From Roseibium aggregatum (GTDB lineage Bacteria > Pseudomonadota > Alphaproteobacteria > Rhizobiales > Stappiaceae), in the NCBI RefSeq assembly GCF_017309185.1, contig NZ_JAEKJZ010000003.1:434001-498000 (forward strand): 64,000 nt of DNA, written 5' to 3'. This document shows, piece by piece, positions 35,469-44,684 of this stretch (within the stretch, counting starts at the first letter, position 1; every line of letters begins with the position of its first letter). Both the position numbers and the translations under genes were made by a program. The notes under the pieces were generated by a model. That model ran no database searches. It was not told the origin of the DNA and worked only from the letters and a program-made list of their open reading frames with translations.

Positions 35469-36751
35469 AGCGCCAGGACCTCCTCACGCTCGTAAGGATT
35501 GTCGGGATTAACGGACGGATCGTTCTTCCACTCGGGGTTCTTCTCGAGCGCGGTCTTGACGAAGCTGCGATCGACCAGATCGTCGGCGACAAATTCCGGG
35601 TCGAGCGCGCCGAGGAAGGTCTTGTCGCCGCCGACAACCGTTTCCTTCATCTGTTCCACCGTCAGCTTGGTGGCGGACGGATAAGGCCAGGGCTGGAAGT
35701 CGATGCGGCCGTTGCCCCAGTCGTCCACGTGCTGGACCGCACCGCTCGTGCGGTAGCTTTCCAGGTCGTATTCGGTCATGGCGCGGGTGACGACCGGCGC
35801 GGGCGCGGGCAGGTAGCCCTCGCCGTTCTTGGAGATGATTTCGGCGACTTCGGCCTTGTTGTTGGACGCGTAGATCGCGCCGCGAACCACGGCGTTGACG
35901 ACTTTCTGGGTCCATTCCGGACGCGCCTTGGTGGCCTCCTCGTGCATGCACAGGACGCAGCAGGGGTGGTTCTTCCAGATGTCGCCGGTGAAGCGCAGCA
36001 TGCGGGCGCCGGCCTTCATTTCGCCGAGCGCGTTGAACGGTTCGGCGACGATATAGGCGTCGAGTTTTTTGGCGGCGAGGGCGGCCGGCATTTCAGGCGG
36101 CGGCAGGACCTGAAGGTTGCACTCGTCGGCGGCCAGCGTCTCGCCGTCGCCCTTGATGACCGGCTTGATGCCTGACTGGCGCAGAGCATATTGCAGCACG
36201 ATGTTGTGCATGGAGTACCAGAAGGGCACCGCCACCTGCTTGCCGCCAAGCTGGGAGAAATCGGTGATGTCTGTGTGGCGGCCGACCACCAGACCGGAGC
36301 CGTTGGTGTGCGCCCAGGCCATGATCTTGACCGGGAAATTGTTGTTGTAGCGCATCCAGATCGGGATCGGATTGAGGAAGTGCACAACGTTGAACTTGTT
36401 GGAGACAAAGCCTTCGATCAGCGGCGACCAGCCGCGGATCAGGGTCGGGCGCTCCGCTTCCAGGCCCTCGTCCCCGAAGAAGCCCTTGGCATGGGCGACC
36501 AGGAGCGCGGTGGCGTCGGTGATCGGCAGGTAGCCGATACGAACGACCTCGTCTTCCTGGGCATAGGACATCTGCGGCAGGCTTGAGAGCAGGCCGGAGA
36601 GGGAAGCGAACAGACCGCCCTTGGCGAACATGCTGAGCATCTGGCGGCGGGAGTAGTCGCCGGCATAGGCTTCGCCGGCCCATTTTTGCATGGCCCAGTC
36701 GAACTCGCTGGTGTTGAGGCTGTCTAGATACTGCTTTTCATGGGTACTCAT
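35465..36751 (-). CDS. ABC transporter substrate-binding protein, NrtA/CynA-like, Tat-exported
   Basis: 428 residues. An unusually long n-region (about 34 residues) precedes a twin-arginine motif SRRQMLSMFAKGGLFASLSG, with the leader ending near MSYAQED. The mature protein (VVRIGYLPITDATALLVAHA, FVSNKFNVVHFLNPIPIWMRY, VPFWYSMHNIVLQYALRQSG) resembles nitrate/bicarbonate/cyanate-binding NrtA-like proteins rather than short TauA/SsuA. HPCCVLCMHEE is cysteine-rich. With cyanase in the same cluster, cyanate or a cyanate precursor is the leading substrate guess. Confidence 0.88.
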   Translation of the reverse strand: MSTHEKQYLDSLNTSEFDWAMQKWAGEAYAGDYSRRQMLSMFAKGGLFASLSGLLSSLPQMSYAQEDEVVRIGYLPITDATALLVAHAKGFFGDEGLEAERPTLIRGWSPLIEGFVSNKFNVVHFLNPIPIWMRYNNNFPVKIMAWAHTNGSGLVVGRHTDITDFSQLGGKQVAVPFWYSMHNIVLQYALRQSGIKPVIKGDGETLAADECNLQVLPPPEMPAALAAKKLDAYIVAEPFNALGEMKAGARMLRFTGDIWKNHPCCVLCMHEEATKARPEWTQKVVNAVVRGAIYASNNKAEVAEIISKNGEGYLPAPAPVVTRAMTEYDLESYRTSGAVQHVDDWGNGRIDFQPWPYPSATKLTVEQMKETVVGGDKTFLGALDPEFVADDLVDRSFVKTALEKNPEWKNDPSVNPDNPYEREEVLAL

Positions 36752-36787
36752 AGGCGGATGCCCCTTATGCTCAGGTGGTGGTCGGGA

Positions 36788-37630
36788 TCAGTTGAAGGTT
36801 CCGTCGGCCGGTATACGGATGTCGTCCGTTTCGGCGGCCGGTTCGTTCTGGCTGGAGAAGGCGTCCGCATCCGCCATGGCGAGGCCGGCGGCTTCCTCGT
36901 AGGCCGCCACAAGCCGGTTGCGGATGCCGGCGAAAGCGGGGGTGGAGGGACTGCGGTCACCCGGGATGGGGATGGGGAGTTCCTTGTGGATCCGCCCCGG
37001 ATTGGCCTTCAGCACGAAGGCCCGGTCGGCCATCATGACGGCCTCGTTGATGTCGTGAGTGACGAGCACCAGCGTGATGCCCCGGTCGGCGGCGATCCTG
37101 CGGATGTCGCGCTGAAGCGCGTGACGGGTGAAGGCGTCGAGCGCCGACAGCGGCTCGTCGAGCAACAGGACCTGCGGGTTGAGAGCCAGAGAGCGGGCGA
37201 GCGCCACCCGTTGCTGTTGCCCGCCAGAGAGATCCTGGACGTTGCGTTTGGCGTAGGCCTCAAGTTCGACCAGGGCCAGCAATTCCGGAATCCGCGCCTT
37301 CGCTTCGCGCATGCGGCCATTGAACTTCAGGCCGATGGCGATGTTCTGCTCCACGCTCATCCAGGGATAAAGGCTCGGCGTCTGGAACATCATGACCCGG
37401 CTGGGCGAGGGTGCGTCAACAAGCGCGCCGTCCACATACACTTTTCCCTGGCTCGGCTGGGACAGGCCGGAAAGAATGTGCAGCAAGGTAGACTTCCCAC
37501 AGCCCGAGCGCCCGATCAGCGCAACGGCTTCGCCCGGCTGGATTTCAAGGTCGATTCCGGCCAGCGCCTGCGTCGCCCCGCGCCTGTAGGTGTGGGAGAT
37601 GCCTGTAGCCTTGATATGTGCGCCCTTCAT
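36788..37630 (-). CDS. ABC transporter ATP-binding protein, NitT/TauT family
   Basis: 280 residues. Walker A GRSGCGKST, Q-loop MMFQTPSLYPWMSV, signature LSGGQQQRVALARSL, Walker B VLLLDEPLSALD and the H-loop VTHDINEAVMMAD are all present. The C-terminal ~40 residues extend past the core. ATG 37630 has GGGAG a few nucleotides upstream; the frame extends to 37654. It is the first gene of the minus-strand cluster ending at cynS, with 36 bp to the binding-protein gene. A dyad AAACA-N8-TGTTT lies 18 bp upstream. Confidence 0.92.
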   Translation of the reverse strand: MKGAHIKATGISHTYRRGATQALAGIDLEIQPGEAVALIGRSGCGKSTLLHILSGLSQPSQGKVYVDGALVDAPSPSRVMMFQTPSLYPWMSVEQNIAIGLKFNGRMREAKARIPELLALVELEAYAKRNVQDLSGGQQQRVALARSLALNPQVLLLDEPLSALDAFTRHALQRDIRRIAADRGITLVLVTHDINEAVMMADRAFVLKANPGRIHKELPIPIPGDRSPSTPAFAGIRNRLVAAYEEAAGLAMADADAFSSQNEPAAETDDIRIPADGTFN

Positions 37631-37938
37631 CTGCCCGCTCCCTAAAAGAAACATACCGTTCTGTTTTCATCGAGCCTTGTTAAGCAGGGATCGTGCCAAA
37701 TGCCGAAAAGCGGAGGTTATGGTTGAGATTCAATGGCAACCTGCCTTTTGTCGCAGGATGGAATGTTTCAAGAATGGCTATTTTCAGGTCTTCTGCACGG
37801 AAAATAGCCTAATTTAAAGGCGAGTGTACTTCGTGTGCACCCGCTCGGAGAGGCGTTAAGACTGCAGGTAAAGATTGCAGTGCGGCTCGCCCTGGGCTAT
37901 ATAAAAGGAAACCGATCTGTAGCTTTTTGGAGGGTCCT
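37631..37938. promoter_or_regulatory. Divergent regulatory region of the cyanase cluster and tetR
   Basis: 308 bp between two divergent starts; no gene seen. It must contain the promoters for both units. AAACA-N8-TGTTT at 37649-37666, close to the ABC ATPase start, is a candidate TetR operator but has only 5-bp arms. Confidence 0.45.
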
Positions 37939-38529
37939 GTGAGTCTTGTCGCAGAGATGAATGTCAGCGAAGGCGGCCGTGGGCAGGCGCGCGAGCGCCT
38001 GCTGCTGGCCGCCTCGGACCTGTTTTGCCGGCATGGGATCAACGCGACCGGCGTTGACGCGGTTGTGACCGCTGCGGGGACGGCCAAGACCACTCTCTAC
38101 AAGGCCTTCGGGTCCAAGGAGGGGCTGGTGGAGGCGGTTCTGGAGCGCGAAGGGGAGTTGTGGCGCCAGTGGTTCGTCGATGAAGTGGACGCTATTCCCG
38201 GTGACGCGTCCAACAAGCTGGTGGATCTCTTCGATGTGCTCAAGCGCTGGTTCTGCGAGGAGAACTTTTTCGGTTGTCCGTTCATCAATGCCATTGGCGA
38301 ACACGACAAGAACGATGACCGCCTGCGCGATATCGCCCTGCGGCACAAGGGTATCGTCCTCGACAAGATCCGCGAACTGGCCCGTCAGGCCCGTCCGGCC
38401 GACCCGGAGGGGCTGACGCACGAACTGGCCCTTCTGATCGATGGCGCCATCGTCGCCGCGCTGCTCACGCGCGACCCGAGCGTCGCCGATCACGCCAGAA
38501 ACGCTGCCGCCCGCATTCTCATGAAGTGA
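37939..38529 (+). CDS. TetR/AcrR family transcriptional regulator
   Basis: 196 residues. The N-terminal helix-turn-helix (ARERLLLAASDLFCRHGINA, TGVDAVVTAAGTAKTTLYKA, FGSKEGLVEAVLE) is canonical. The ligand domain contains CEENFFGCPFINAIGEHDKN, typical of one TetR subgroup with a cysteine before PFINA. GTG 37939 follows GGAGGG with short spacing; ATG 37957 is an alternative. Divergent from the ABC-cyanase cluster, it is the obvious local repressor, with a pathway metabolite as probable inducer. Confidence 0.88.
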   Translation: MSLVAEMNVSEGGRGQARERLLLAASDLFCRHGINATGVDAVVTAAGTAKTTLYKAFGSKEGLVEAVLEREGELWRQWFVDEVDAIPGDASNKLVDLFDVLKRWFCEENFFGCPFINAIGEHDKNDDRLRDIALRHKGIVLDKIRELARQARPADPEGLTHELALLIDGAIVAALLTRDPSVADHARNAAARILMK

Positions 38530-38956
38530 CGATTCTGGATTCTGTCTCTTCGGTTGAGCGGATCACTTTGGTTGCTGCCGGGGCGGATATCGGGCCGGCA
38601 TCGGGAAAGACACTCGGTGCGCTGTGGTGGAAAGGCCGTTCGACTGACAGTCGTCGCGTCTTTCAGGAGGTCGCGCGCGTTTGCCGTTCTGGTGATGGTA
38701 AAAATTTCCGGGAAGGGCAATTTTGTTTTTCGGGCCCGGTAAATCTTCTTCATTGGTAAAATTTTCGTTGTTGATTGATTTATGTTGCTGCTTCTGGTGT
38801 CGATAGAAGTTAATATGCTGTGATAAGTCCCAATGACATTATTTTCTATTTTGATTTTTTTGATTTAATTCGACCTCAATTCTTTGGGTTTGAAAATAGA
38901 TATTAAACGACTGATGCCTATACTGCCTTTTAGTCAATTTGGCACGAGAGAGTGGT
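38530..38956. other. 427-bp intergenic region, AT-rich in its second half
   Basis: No gene found. It holds a near-duplicate pair TGGTAAAAATTTCCG (38696-38710) and TGGTAAAATTTTCG (38754-38767), then an AT-rich stretch (38760-38940) likely to contain the promoter of the following two genes. Confidence 0.4.
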
Positions 38957-39439
38957 ATGGGCCGTCTGTTTCTTTGTACGCTTACTATCAAGCTGATCCT
39001 GATCTTCTGTGCACCGTCCCATGGACAGTCCGGCCAGGCGATCTTGTCCGTTTCGGGAAATATCGCGGCTGGGCAGATCGATCTCACGCGTGACGATCTG
39101 GAGCGGCTTCCGCAGAGCCAGATCAGGACCGGCACCCCCTGGCACAAGGGAATCGTCACGTTCGAGGGGCCTCGGCTTTCCGACCTTATGAAGATGGTCG
39201 GAGCCAGCGGCGAAACGGTCGAAGTCATAGCGCTCAACGACTATAGCGCCAGCTTGCCGTTCTCCGACTTCGATGCCTTCAATCCCATTCTCGCTCTCAA
39301 GGAAAATGGGCAATTCATGACGGTTCAAAGCAAGGGGCCGCTGTTTGTCGTCTATCCCTTCGACGACCGGCCGGAACTCAAGACAAAACTGTATTTCGCT
39401 CGGTCGGTCTGGCTTGTGCGGGCTCTCAAGATCAACTGA
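38957..39439 (+). CDS. Periplasmic molybdopterin-binding-fold protein (sulfite oxidase-like domain)
   Basis: 160 residues. A signal peptide (MGRLFLCTLTIKLILIFCAP..SHG) precedes a compact domain (ILSVSGNIAAGQIDLTRDDLERLPQ, VTFEGPRLSDLMKMVGA, VEVIALNDYSASLPFSDF). This resembles the oxidoreductase molybdopterin-binding fold, but I see no conserved molybdenum-ligand cysteine. It therefore probably acts as a binding or sensory protein. It directly precedes a GGDEF-EAL gene (46-bp gap), suggesting a periplasmic input to c-di-GMP turnover. The frame extends to TTG 38939; ATG 38957 gives a better leader. Confidence 0.72.
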   Translation: MGRLFLCTLTIKLILIFCAPSHGQSGQAILSVSGNIAAGQIDLTRDDLERLPQSQIRTGTPWHKGIVTFEGPRLSDLMKMVGASGETVEVIALNDYSASLPFSDFDAFNPILALKENGQFMTVQSKGPLFVVYPFDDRPELKTKLYFARSVWLVRALKIN

Positions 39440-39485
39440 GAAACAAACATGAGCCTTGGTTGAAACCATTGTAAAAGGCCCGGCA

Positions 39486-41450
39486 ATGCATCGTTCTTTT
39501 TTCACGGTCCTGTTGTCCGCAGTTTTTCTGCTGATCGTTCTCGTGACATTCCGTCTGCACGAAAGTCTGCATGACACGCAATCTGAGACGATCGGCCGGA
39601 CCATGCAATACGATGCTGCCTGGAACGGAGCCAATGGCCGGCTGGAATTTTACCAACTGATCGCGTCGGCGCAAAAATTCCTTCTCGATCCGTCCGAAAC
39701 CAACCTGAGGGACACGGAGCTCAGATACGATATCCTGGTGTCTCGGATATCGGTCTGGGAGGGCGAAGGGTTCCAGGCCTTCCTCGGCACAAGGCCGGAC
39801 CTCCGGGAGGTTTTCAACGAGCTGAAGCACAGCCTAACGGATCTCGAGTCTTCGCTTCGAGACCTGTCCGATCCGGCTCGCTTGGAGACTTTTCTGGCAA
39901 CTCTGGAAGACCTGAAGCCGAACCTGGACCGGCTCGCGTCCGAAGCCTATCGCGGAAATCTTGAACTGAATGCGACGGCTCATGCCGACTTGCTGGAAAG
40001 CTTCCGGCTCGAGGCCCTCTTTTTTATCGGCGTCTTGAGCTTTGAGACCCTGCTGCTGGTGATTGCGCTTCTGCAGAACAATTCCTTGTCCGCCGCAAAC
40101 CGGAGGATACGAAAGAACGCAGAGGAACTGGCCTTTCTGGCGCACAACGATTCCCTCACCGGCCTGCCGAACCGCGACTATTTCAAGGACATTCTGAAAG
40201 AAACCGGCAATACGGACGCCCAAGACCATGAAATTGCGGTCTTTGCCCTGGATCTGGACGGTTTCAACGTCATCAACGACACCGTCGGTCATTCCGGCGG
40301 TGATGCGCTTCTGACGGCGGTCGCGGAACGGCTGAAACGCCGCGCGGTCAGACTGGATAGCCGCAATGTCGTGGCCCGCCTCGGCGGCGACGAGTTTTTG
40401 CTTCTTGTTCACAAAGGGCACGGGGCGCCCGGGTTCGACGAGATCGCCGGTTCCATCATTGACTGGTTTTCCGAGCCCTTCAGGACAGAGGCCGGAAACA
40501 TGCTCGTCCACGCGTCCGTCGGCTATACCGTTGTTACGCCGAATGAAGAGGACCCGCAGAATATCCTCAAGGATGCCGATCTTGCGCTCAACGCGGCCAA
40601 AGCCGGCGGGAGAGGCGGTATTGCGAAATACGATCTCGACATGCGGCAGCTTCTGGAGCAGCGTACCTGGATCGAGAAGGAGCTCGACTTCGCGCGCTGG
40701 CGAAACGAAATCGTTCCCTATTATCAGCCGCAAATCGATCTCGAGAGCGGTGAGGTGGTCGGATACGAGGCTCTGGCGCGATGGGATCACCCGAGACGCG
40801 GTTTGCTGGGGCCGGATGCGTTCATCAAAATTGCCGAGATCAGTGGAGACATCGCCTGGATGGGGGAGGGCATTCTTCGAGCCGCGTGCACCGATATCCA
40901 GCAGATTTCCACCACGGCCCGGGTTTCCGTCAATCTGTCCATCGCGCAACTCGTCGGCACCGATATCGTGTCGACTGTCAAACGGGTTCTCGAAGAGACA
41001 GGACTGCCTCCCCGGCGTCTGACGCTCGAAATCACCGAGAGCATCGCCATGCTGAACGAGGATCTGATCTTCGACGCGCTGCGCGAGCTCCAGAAAACCG
41101 GAATCGCGATTGCGCTGGACGATTTCGGCACAGGCTATTCGTCCCTGTCCAAGATCGGCCAGTTCAGATGGGACGAACTGAAGATCGACAAGAGCTTCGT
41201 CCCGGAAAACCAGGGTAACGAAGTCCTTTTCGCGATCGTTGAGTTCCTGCGCAAAATCTCCAGACAGATCGACTGCAAGCTGGTCGTTGAAGGTGTGGAA
41301 ACGGAGGCGCAGCGAGACTTGTTCGCGAAACTCGGGTGTCAGATCGCCCAGGGCTACCTCTTCGGACAACCGGCCCCCGCATGGAATTTTATGGACGCCC
41401 AGGCGGAGAACGTCCGGCAAACAGCCGGCAAGCAATTGTCTCGCCGCTGA
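39486..41450 (+). CDS. Membrane GGDEF-EAL protein, both sites apparently intact
   Basis: 654 residues. The first helix (FFTVLLSAVFLLIVLVTFRL) and a second near 180 (LEALFFIGVLSFETLLLVIALL) bound a periplasmic helical domain. The GGDEF domain has GGDEF at 300-304 (VARLGGDEFLLLVH) plus DNDTVGHSGGDALL-like preceding residues. The EAL domain has E428-A-L, EITES, ALDDFGTGYSSLSKIGQFRW, LKIDKSFV and VVEGVET. Both diguanylate cyclase and phosphodiesterase activity are possible, with one perhaps dominant. The preceding periplasmic protein is a likely sensory partner. Compare the cluster protein at 12328, whose GGDEF is broken. Confidence 0.9.
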   Translation: MHRSFFTVLLSAVFLLIVLVTFRLHESLHDTQSETIGRTMQYDAAWNGANGRLEFYQLIASAQKFLLDPSETNLRDTELRYDILVSRISVWEGEGFQAFLGTRPDLREVFNELKHSLTDLESSLRDLSDPARLETFLATLEDLKPNLDRLASEAYRGNLELNATAHADLLESFRLEALFFIGVLSFETLLLVIALLQNNSLSAANRRIRKNAEELAFLAHNDSLTGLPNRDYFKDILKETGNTDAQDHEIAVFALDLDGFNVINDTVGHSGGDALLTAVAERLKRRAVRLDSRNVVARLGGDEFLLLVHKGHGAPGFDEIAGSIIDWFSEPFRTEAGNMLVHASVGYTVVTPNEEDPQNILKDADLALNAAKAGGRGGIAKYDLDMRQLLEQRTWIEKELDFARWRNEIVPYYQPQIDLESGEVVGYEALARWDHPRRGLLGPDAFIKIAEISGDIAWMGEGILRAACTDIQQISTTARVSVNLSIAQLVGTDIVSTVKRVLEETGLPPRRLTLEITESIAMLNEDLIFDALRELQKTGIAIALDDFGTGYSSLSKIGQFRWDELKIDKSFVPENQGNEVLFAIVEFLRKISRQIDCKLVVEGVETEAQRDLFAKLGCQIAQGYLFGQPAPAWNFMDAQAENVRQTAGKQLSRR

Positions 41451-41817
41451 ATTAAGTGACCCGATCGCCAGCGCCGCTCGTTTGCTCAAAAATAGTGCTG
41501 GAGAATGGCAGGAGACAATTCCGGAACACGGAAGGGAAGACACGGTAATTCAACCGTTTAAAGCTCCCCGTAATCAGGGGATCCGCATTTGTTTTCTTAG
41601 TTTTGAAGTTTCTTGAACGCGCAAAAGCCATCTTGACAAATTTGTAGATTGGCTATGGCTTAATGTTTTGGGAGGCGTGTTGTTTTTTAGGGGTGTGTCC
41701 GGGAATGCGGACTTTTTCGGAATGTGAGTTTTTCCGTGCATATGGCATTTCCGGCGTGATCGTCCGGTCGTCGGATCGATTTCAAGGCACATTTGCCTGC
41801 ACGCCTGGAGGCAGCTG
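41451..41817. promoter_or_regulatory. 367-bp intergenic region upstream of the polyamine importer
   Basis: No gene found. TTGACA at 41633-41638 followed by TATGGC at 41654-41659 (15-bp spacer) could be a promoter for the Pot-like operon, with a ~160-nt leader. No terminator for the GGDEF-EAL gene was seen. Confidence 0.4.
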
Positions 41818-42909
41818 GTGACAAACGAAGGCGTCGCGATATCCGCGCAAGCTGTCTCCAAGGTTTTCGGCACCGCGCCCAACGAAATGCGGGCGCTGGA
41901 TGCCGTATCGGTGGACATCAGGCGCAACGAGTTTTTCACCCTGCTTGGACCGTCGGGCTGCGGCAAGACCACACTCCTGAGGATGATCGCGGGTTTCGAG
42001 GCTCCGACCGAGGGTGCGATCCTGCTGGAGGGCGCCGACATCACCGCCGAGCCGCCGTTCAAGCGGCCGGTGAACACCGTCTTTCAGAGCTATGCGCTGT
42101 TCCCGCACCTGACAGTGTCTGAAAACATTGCCTTCGGCCTGGAGATGCTTGGCCGGAGCAAGGCGGAGACCGAGACAGCCGTGCGCGAGATGCTGGCGCT
42201 GGTGCGCATGGAGGAAATGAGCGGACGTCTTCCGGCCCAGCTTTCCGGCGGCCAGCAACAGCGTGTCGCGCTCGCGCGCGCGCTGGCACCACGGCCTTCC
42301 GTCCTCTTGCTGGACGAGCCTCTGTCGGCCCTCGACCTTAAACTGCGCCAGCAGATGCAGATCGAGCTGAAGCGGATGCAGAGAGATACCGGCATCACCT
42401 TCATCTTCGTCACCCACGACCAGGAAGAAGCGCTGACCATGTCGGACCGGATCGGCGTCATGAACGGCGGAAAGATCCTTCAGGTCGGCAGTCCGCAGGA
42501 AATCTACAACCGTCCGGTCAACCGCTTCGTGGCGAGTTTCATCGGGGAATCCAATTTCCTCGACGCAGAGGTCGTGGAAAGCGGGCGGCCCGCGCGGGTG
42601 AAGCTTGCCGGAGGGGTCGAAATGGCGGCCGATTATCTGGAGGGCGAAACCCCGTCCGGAAAGGTAACGGTGACGGTCCGGCCGGAACAGATCGTTCTTG
42701 ACCCGGCCGGGGGCGCGGAAGGGCTTGCCGGCAAGGTCACCAACACCCTTTATTTCGGTACCGATCTTTATTGCTACATCGATCTGGGCGGCGGAACCGA
42801 GCTTGTCGCCAGAACACCGGCCTCCGCCGGCGGCGAGGGTCTTCACAAGGTCGGCGATGCGGTGAACATCGGCTTCGCGCCCGGTGCGCTACGCATCGTG
42901 GGAGGCTGA
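41818..42909 (+). CDS. ABC transporter ATP-binding protein, PotA/PotG type
   Basis: 363 residues. Walker A GPSGCGKTT, Q-loop TVFQSYALFPHLTV, signature LSGGQQQRVALARAL, Walker B VLLLDEPLSALDLKLRQQMQ and the H-loop FVTHDQEEALTMSD are intact. The C-terminal ~110 residues form the TOBE/regulatory domain typical of spermidine/putrescine importers (VTVTVRPEQIVL). Start GTG 41818 with GGAGG upstream. First gene of the importer operon, 2 bp before the permease start. Confidence 0.92.
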   Translation: MTNEGVAISAQAVSKVFGTAPNEMRALDAVSVDIRRNEFFTLLGPSGCGKTTLLRMIAGFEAPTEGAILLEGADITAEPPFKRPVNTVFQSYALFPHLTVSENIAFGLEMLGRSKAETETAVREMLALVRMEEMSGRLPAQLSGGQQQRVALARALAPRPSVLLLDEPLSALDLKLRQQMQIELKRMQRDTGITFIFVTHDQEEALTMSDRIGVMNGGKILQVGSPQEIYNRPVNRFVASFIGESNFLDAEVVESGRPARVKLAGGVEMAADYLEGETPSGKVTVTVRPEQIVLDPAGGAEGLAGKVTNTLYFGTDLYCYIDLGGGTELVARTPASAGGEGLHKVGDAVNIGFAPGALRIVGG

Positions 42910-42911
42910 CC

Positions 42912-43838
42912 GTGACAAGGAAACCGCCTGAACCCGGAGTTCTGGAAGCCAGGCTCGAAGCGACGCGCGTCAAGCGCAACTGGTTGCTCTCCCTGCCGGC
43001 GCTTGTTCTGCTCCTGGTCGGCGCGTCCGGCCCGCTGCTCATCGTGCTGGTCTATTCCTTCATGGAACCGGGGGACTACAGCGGGGTCGTCTGGAAGCCA
43101 ACCTTCGATGCCTGGGTGCAGATTTTCTTCAGCCGGGACATCTTCGACGACACGCTGGGGCTGGCCGACGCGCATCTGACGATTTTCTGGCGGTCCGTGC
43201 GGCTCTCGCTCCTGACCACGCTGATCACCATCGCCTTCGGATTGCCGACGGCCTATTTCATCGCCACGCGGCCCGGAAGGGCCCGGGTCTTCTGGCTGTT
43301 CCTGATCACGATCCCGTTCTGGACCAATCTCCTGGTGCGCACCTTCGCGATCCTGGAAATGATCCGCTCCGAAGGCCTGATCAACACCTGGCTGCAGAAC
43401 CTCGGCCTGATCTCCGAACCGCTGCAGATCATGTATACCGACACGGCGGTCCTGATCGGCATGGCCTATGTCTATCTGCCGCTGATGGTACTGCCGCTCT
43501 ATGCGGCCATCGAGCGCTTCGATTTCCGTCTGGTGGAGGCCGGCTACGACCTTTACGCCAACCGCTGGCAGGTCTTGCGCCGGGTCATCCTGCCCATCGT
43601 CAAACCGGGCATCGTCGCCGGGTCCATCCTCGTCTTCGTGCCGTCGCTTGGCGCCTATGTGACCCCAAGGGTGCTCGGCGGTGGCAAGAACATGATGATC
43701 GGCAACTTCATCGAGCTGCAGTTCGGGCAGGGCCGGAACTGGCCGCTGGGTTCGTCGCTGTCGATCCTGCTGCTTCTGATCGTGATGGTGGCGCTGCTGT
43801 TCTACGTGCGTGTCTCCACCCGGGAGAGCGAGCGATGA
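42912..43838 (+). CDS. ABC transporter permease, PotB type
   Basis: 308 residues with six predicted helices (first: WLLSLPALVLLLVGASGPLLIVLVYSF). The binding-protein-dependent coupling loop is EAGYDLYANRWQVLRRVILP, and LPLMVLPLYAAIERFD precedes it, as in PotB/PotH. Start GTG 42912 lies just after the ATPase stop; the frame is open further upstream without a ribosome site. Its stop overlaps the PotC start as ATGA. Imports polyamine or related cations together with its partners. Confidence 0.9.
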   Translation: MTRKPPEPGVLEARLEATRVKRNWLLSLPALVLLLVGASGPLLIVLVYSFMEPGDYSGVVWKPTFDAWVQIFFSRDIFDDTLGLADAHLTIFWRSVRLSLLTTLITIAFGLPTAYFIATRPGRARVFWLFLITIPFWTNLLVRTFAILEMIRSEGLINTWLQNLGLISEPLQIMYTDTAVLIGMAYVYLPLMVLPLYAAIERFDFRLVEAGYDLYANRWQVLRRVILPIVKPGIVAGSILVFVPSLGAYVTPRVLGGGKNMMIGNFIELQFGQGRNWPLGSSLSILLLLIVMVALLFYVRVSTRESER

Positions 43839-44650
43839 GAGGCGCAAAACCGTTTTCCATCCGGCGCATTCCGGGCTTTACCATGATCGCCGTCACCTGC
43901 TTCGTGCTGCTCTACGCGCCGATCCTGACCATTGTCGTCTATTCCTTCAACGCCGGGGACTCCGTGGCGCTCTGGAAGGGGTTTTCCCTCAAGTGGTATG
44001 TTGTCGCCGCCCAGAACCAACAGGTCCAGGAGGCCACGCTGCGCTCGCTGGTCATCGCGCTGGCGGCCTCCCTGATTTCGACGACGCTCGCCACGATGGC
44101 GGCATTGGGGACGACGCGGACACGCGGTTTTCCCGGCAGGACGGCGATCTACGTGATGATAAACCAGCCGCTGATGGTGCCGGAGATCGTCACCGCCGTG
44201 GCGCTTCTGATCTTCTTCGCCAGCATCAAGGTTGCCACCGGCTATACCGGCCTGGGCTATTTGATCCTTGCCCATTCCGCTTTCTGCATCCCCTTCGCCT
44301 ATCTGCCGATACGCGCGCGCATGGAGGGGATGGACCTCTCTCTGGAATCCGCCGCCGCCGATCTTTACGCCACGCCCTGGCGGACCTTCCGGCGGATCAC
44401 CCTGCCGCTGATGGCGCCGGGTATCGTTGCCGGCGCGATGCTCGCCTTCGTCATCTCTCTGGATGACGTCATCATCACCGAATTCGTCAAATCGGCCGGC
44501 CAGGATACGCTGCCGACCTACATGCTCGGCCAGTTGCGCCGGGCCATCACCCCGGAGGTGAACGCCATTTCAACGGTCCTGCTCGCGCTGACCGTCCTTC
44601 TTCTCACCGTGTTCTTCATTCTCTCAGGCAGGGGCACGGCGAAAAGCTGA
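43835..44650 (+). CDS. ABC transporter permease, PotC type
   Basis: 271 residues with six helices (MIAVTCFVLLYAPILTIVVYSF first) and the coupling loop ESAAADLYATPWRTFRRITLP followed by LAFVISLDDVIITEF, a hallmark of PotC/PotI. It overlaps potB by 4 bp and is followed after 34 bp by the binding protein. Forms the heterodimeric pore with the PotB-like subunit. Confidence 0.92.
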   Translation: MRGAKPFSIRRIPGFTMIAVTCFVLLYAPILTIVVYSFNAGDSVALWKGFSLKWYVVAAQNQQVQEATLRSLVIALAASLISTTLATMAALGTTRTRGFPGRTAIYVMINQPLMVPEIVTAVALLIFFASIKVATGYTGLGYLILAHSAFCIPFAYLPIRARMEGMDLSLESAAADLYATPWRTFRRITLPLMAPGIVAGAMLAFVISLDDVIITEFVKSAGQDTLPTYMLGQLRRAITPEVNAISTVLLALTVLLLTVFFILSGRGTAKS

Positions 44651-44684
44651 AGAATCTAAAAATGCCGAAAGAGGGGAATTCATC

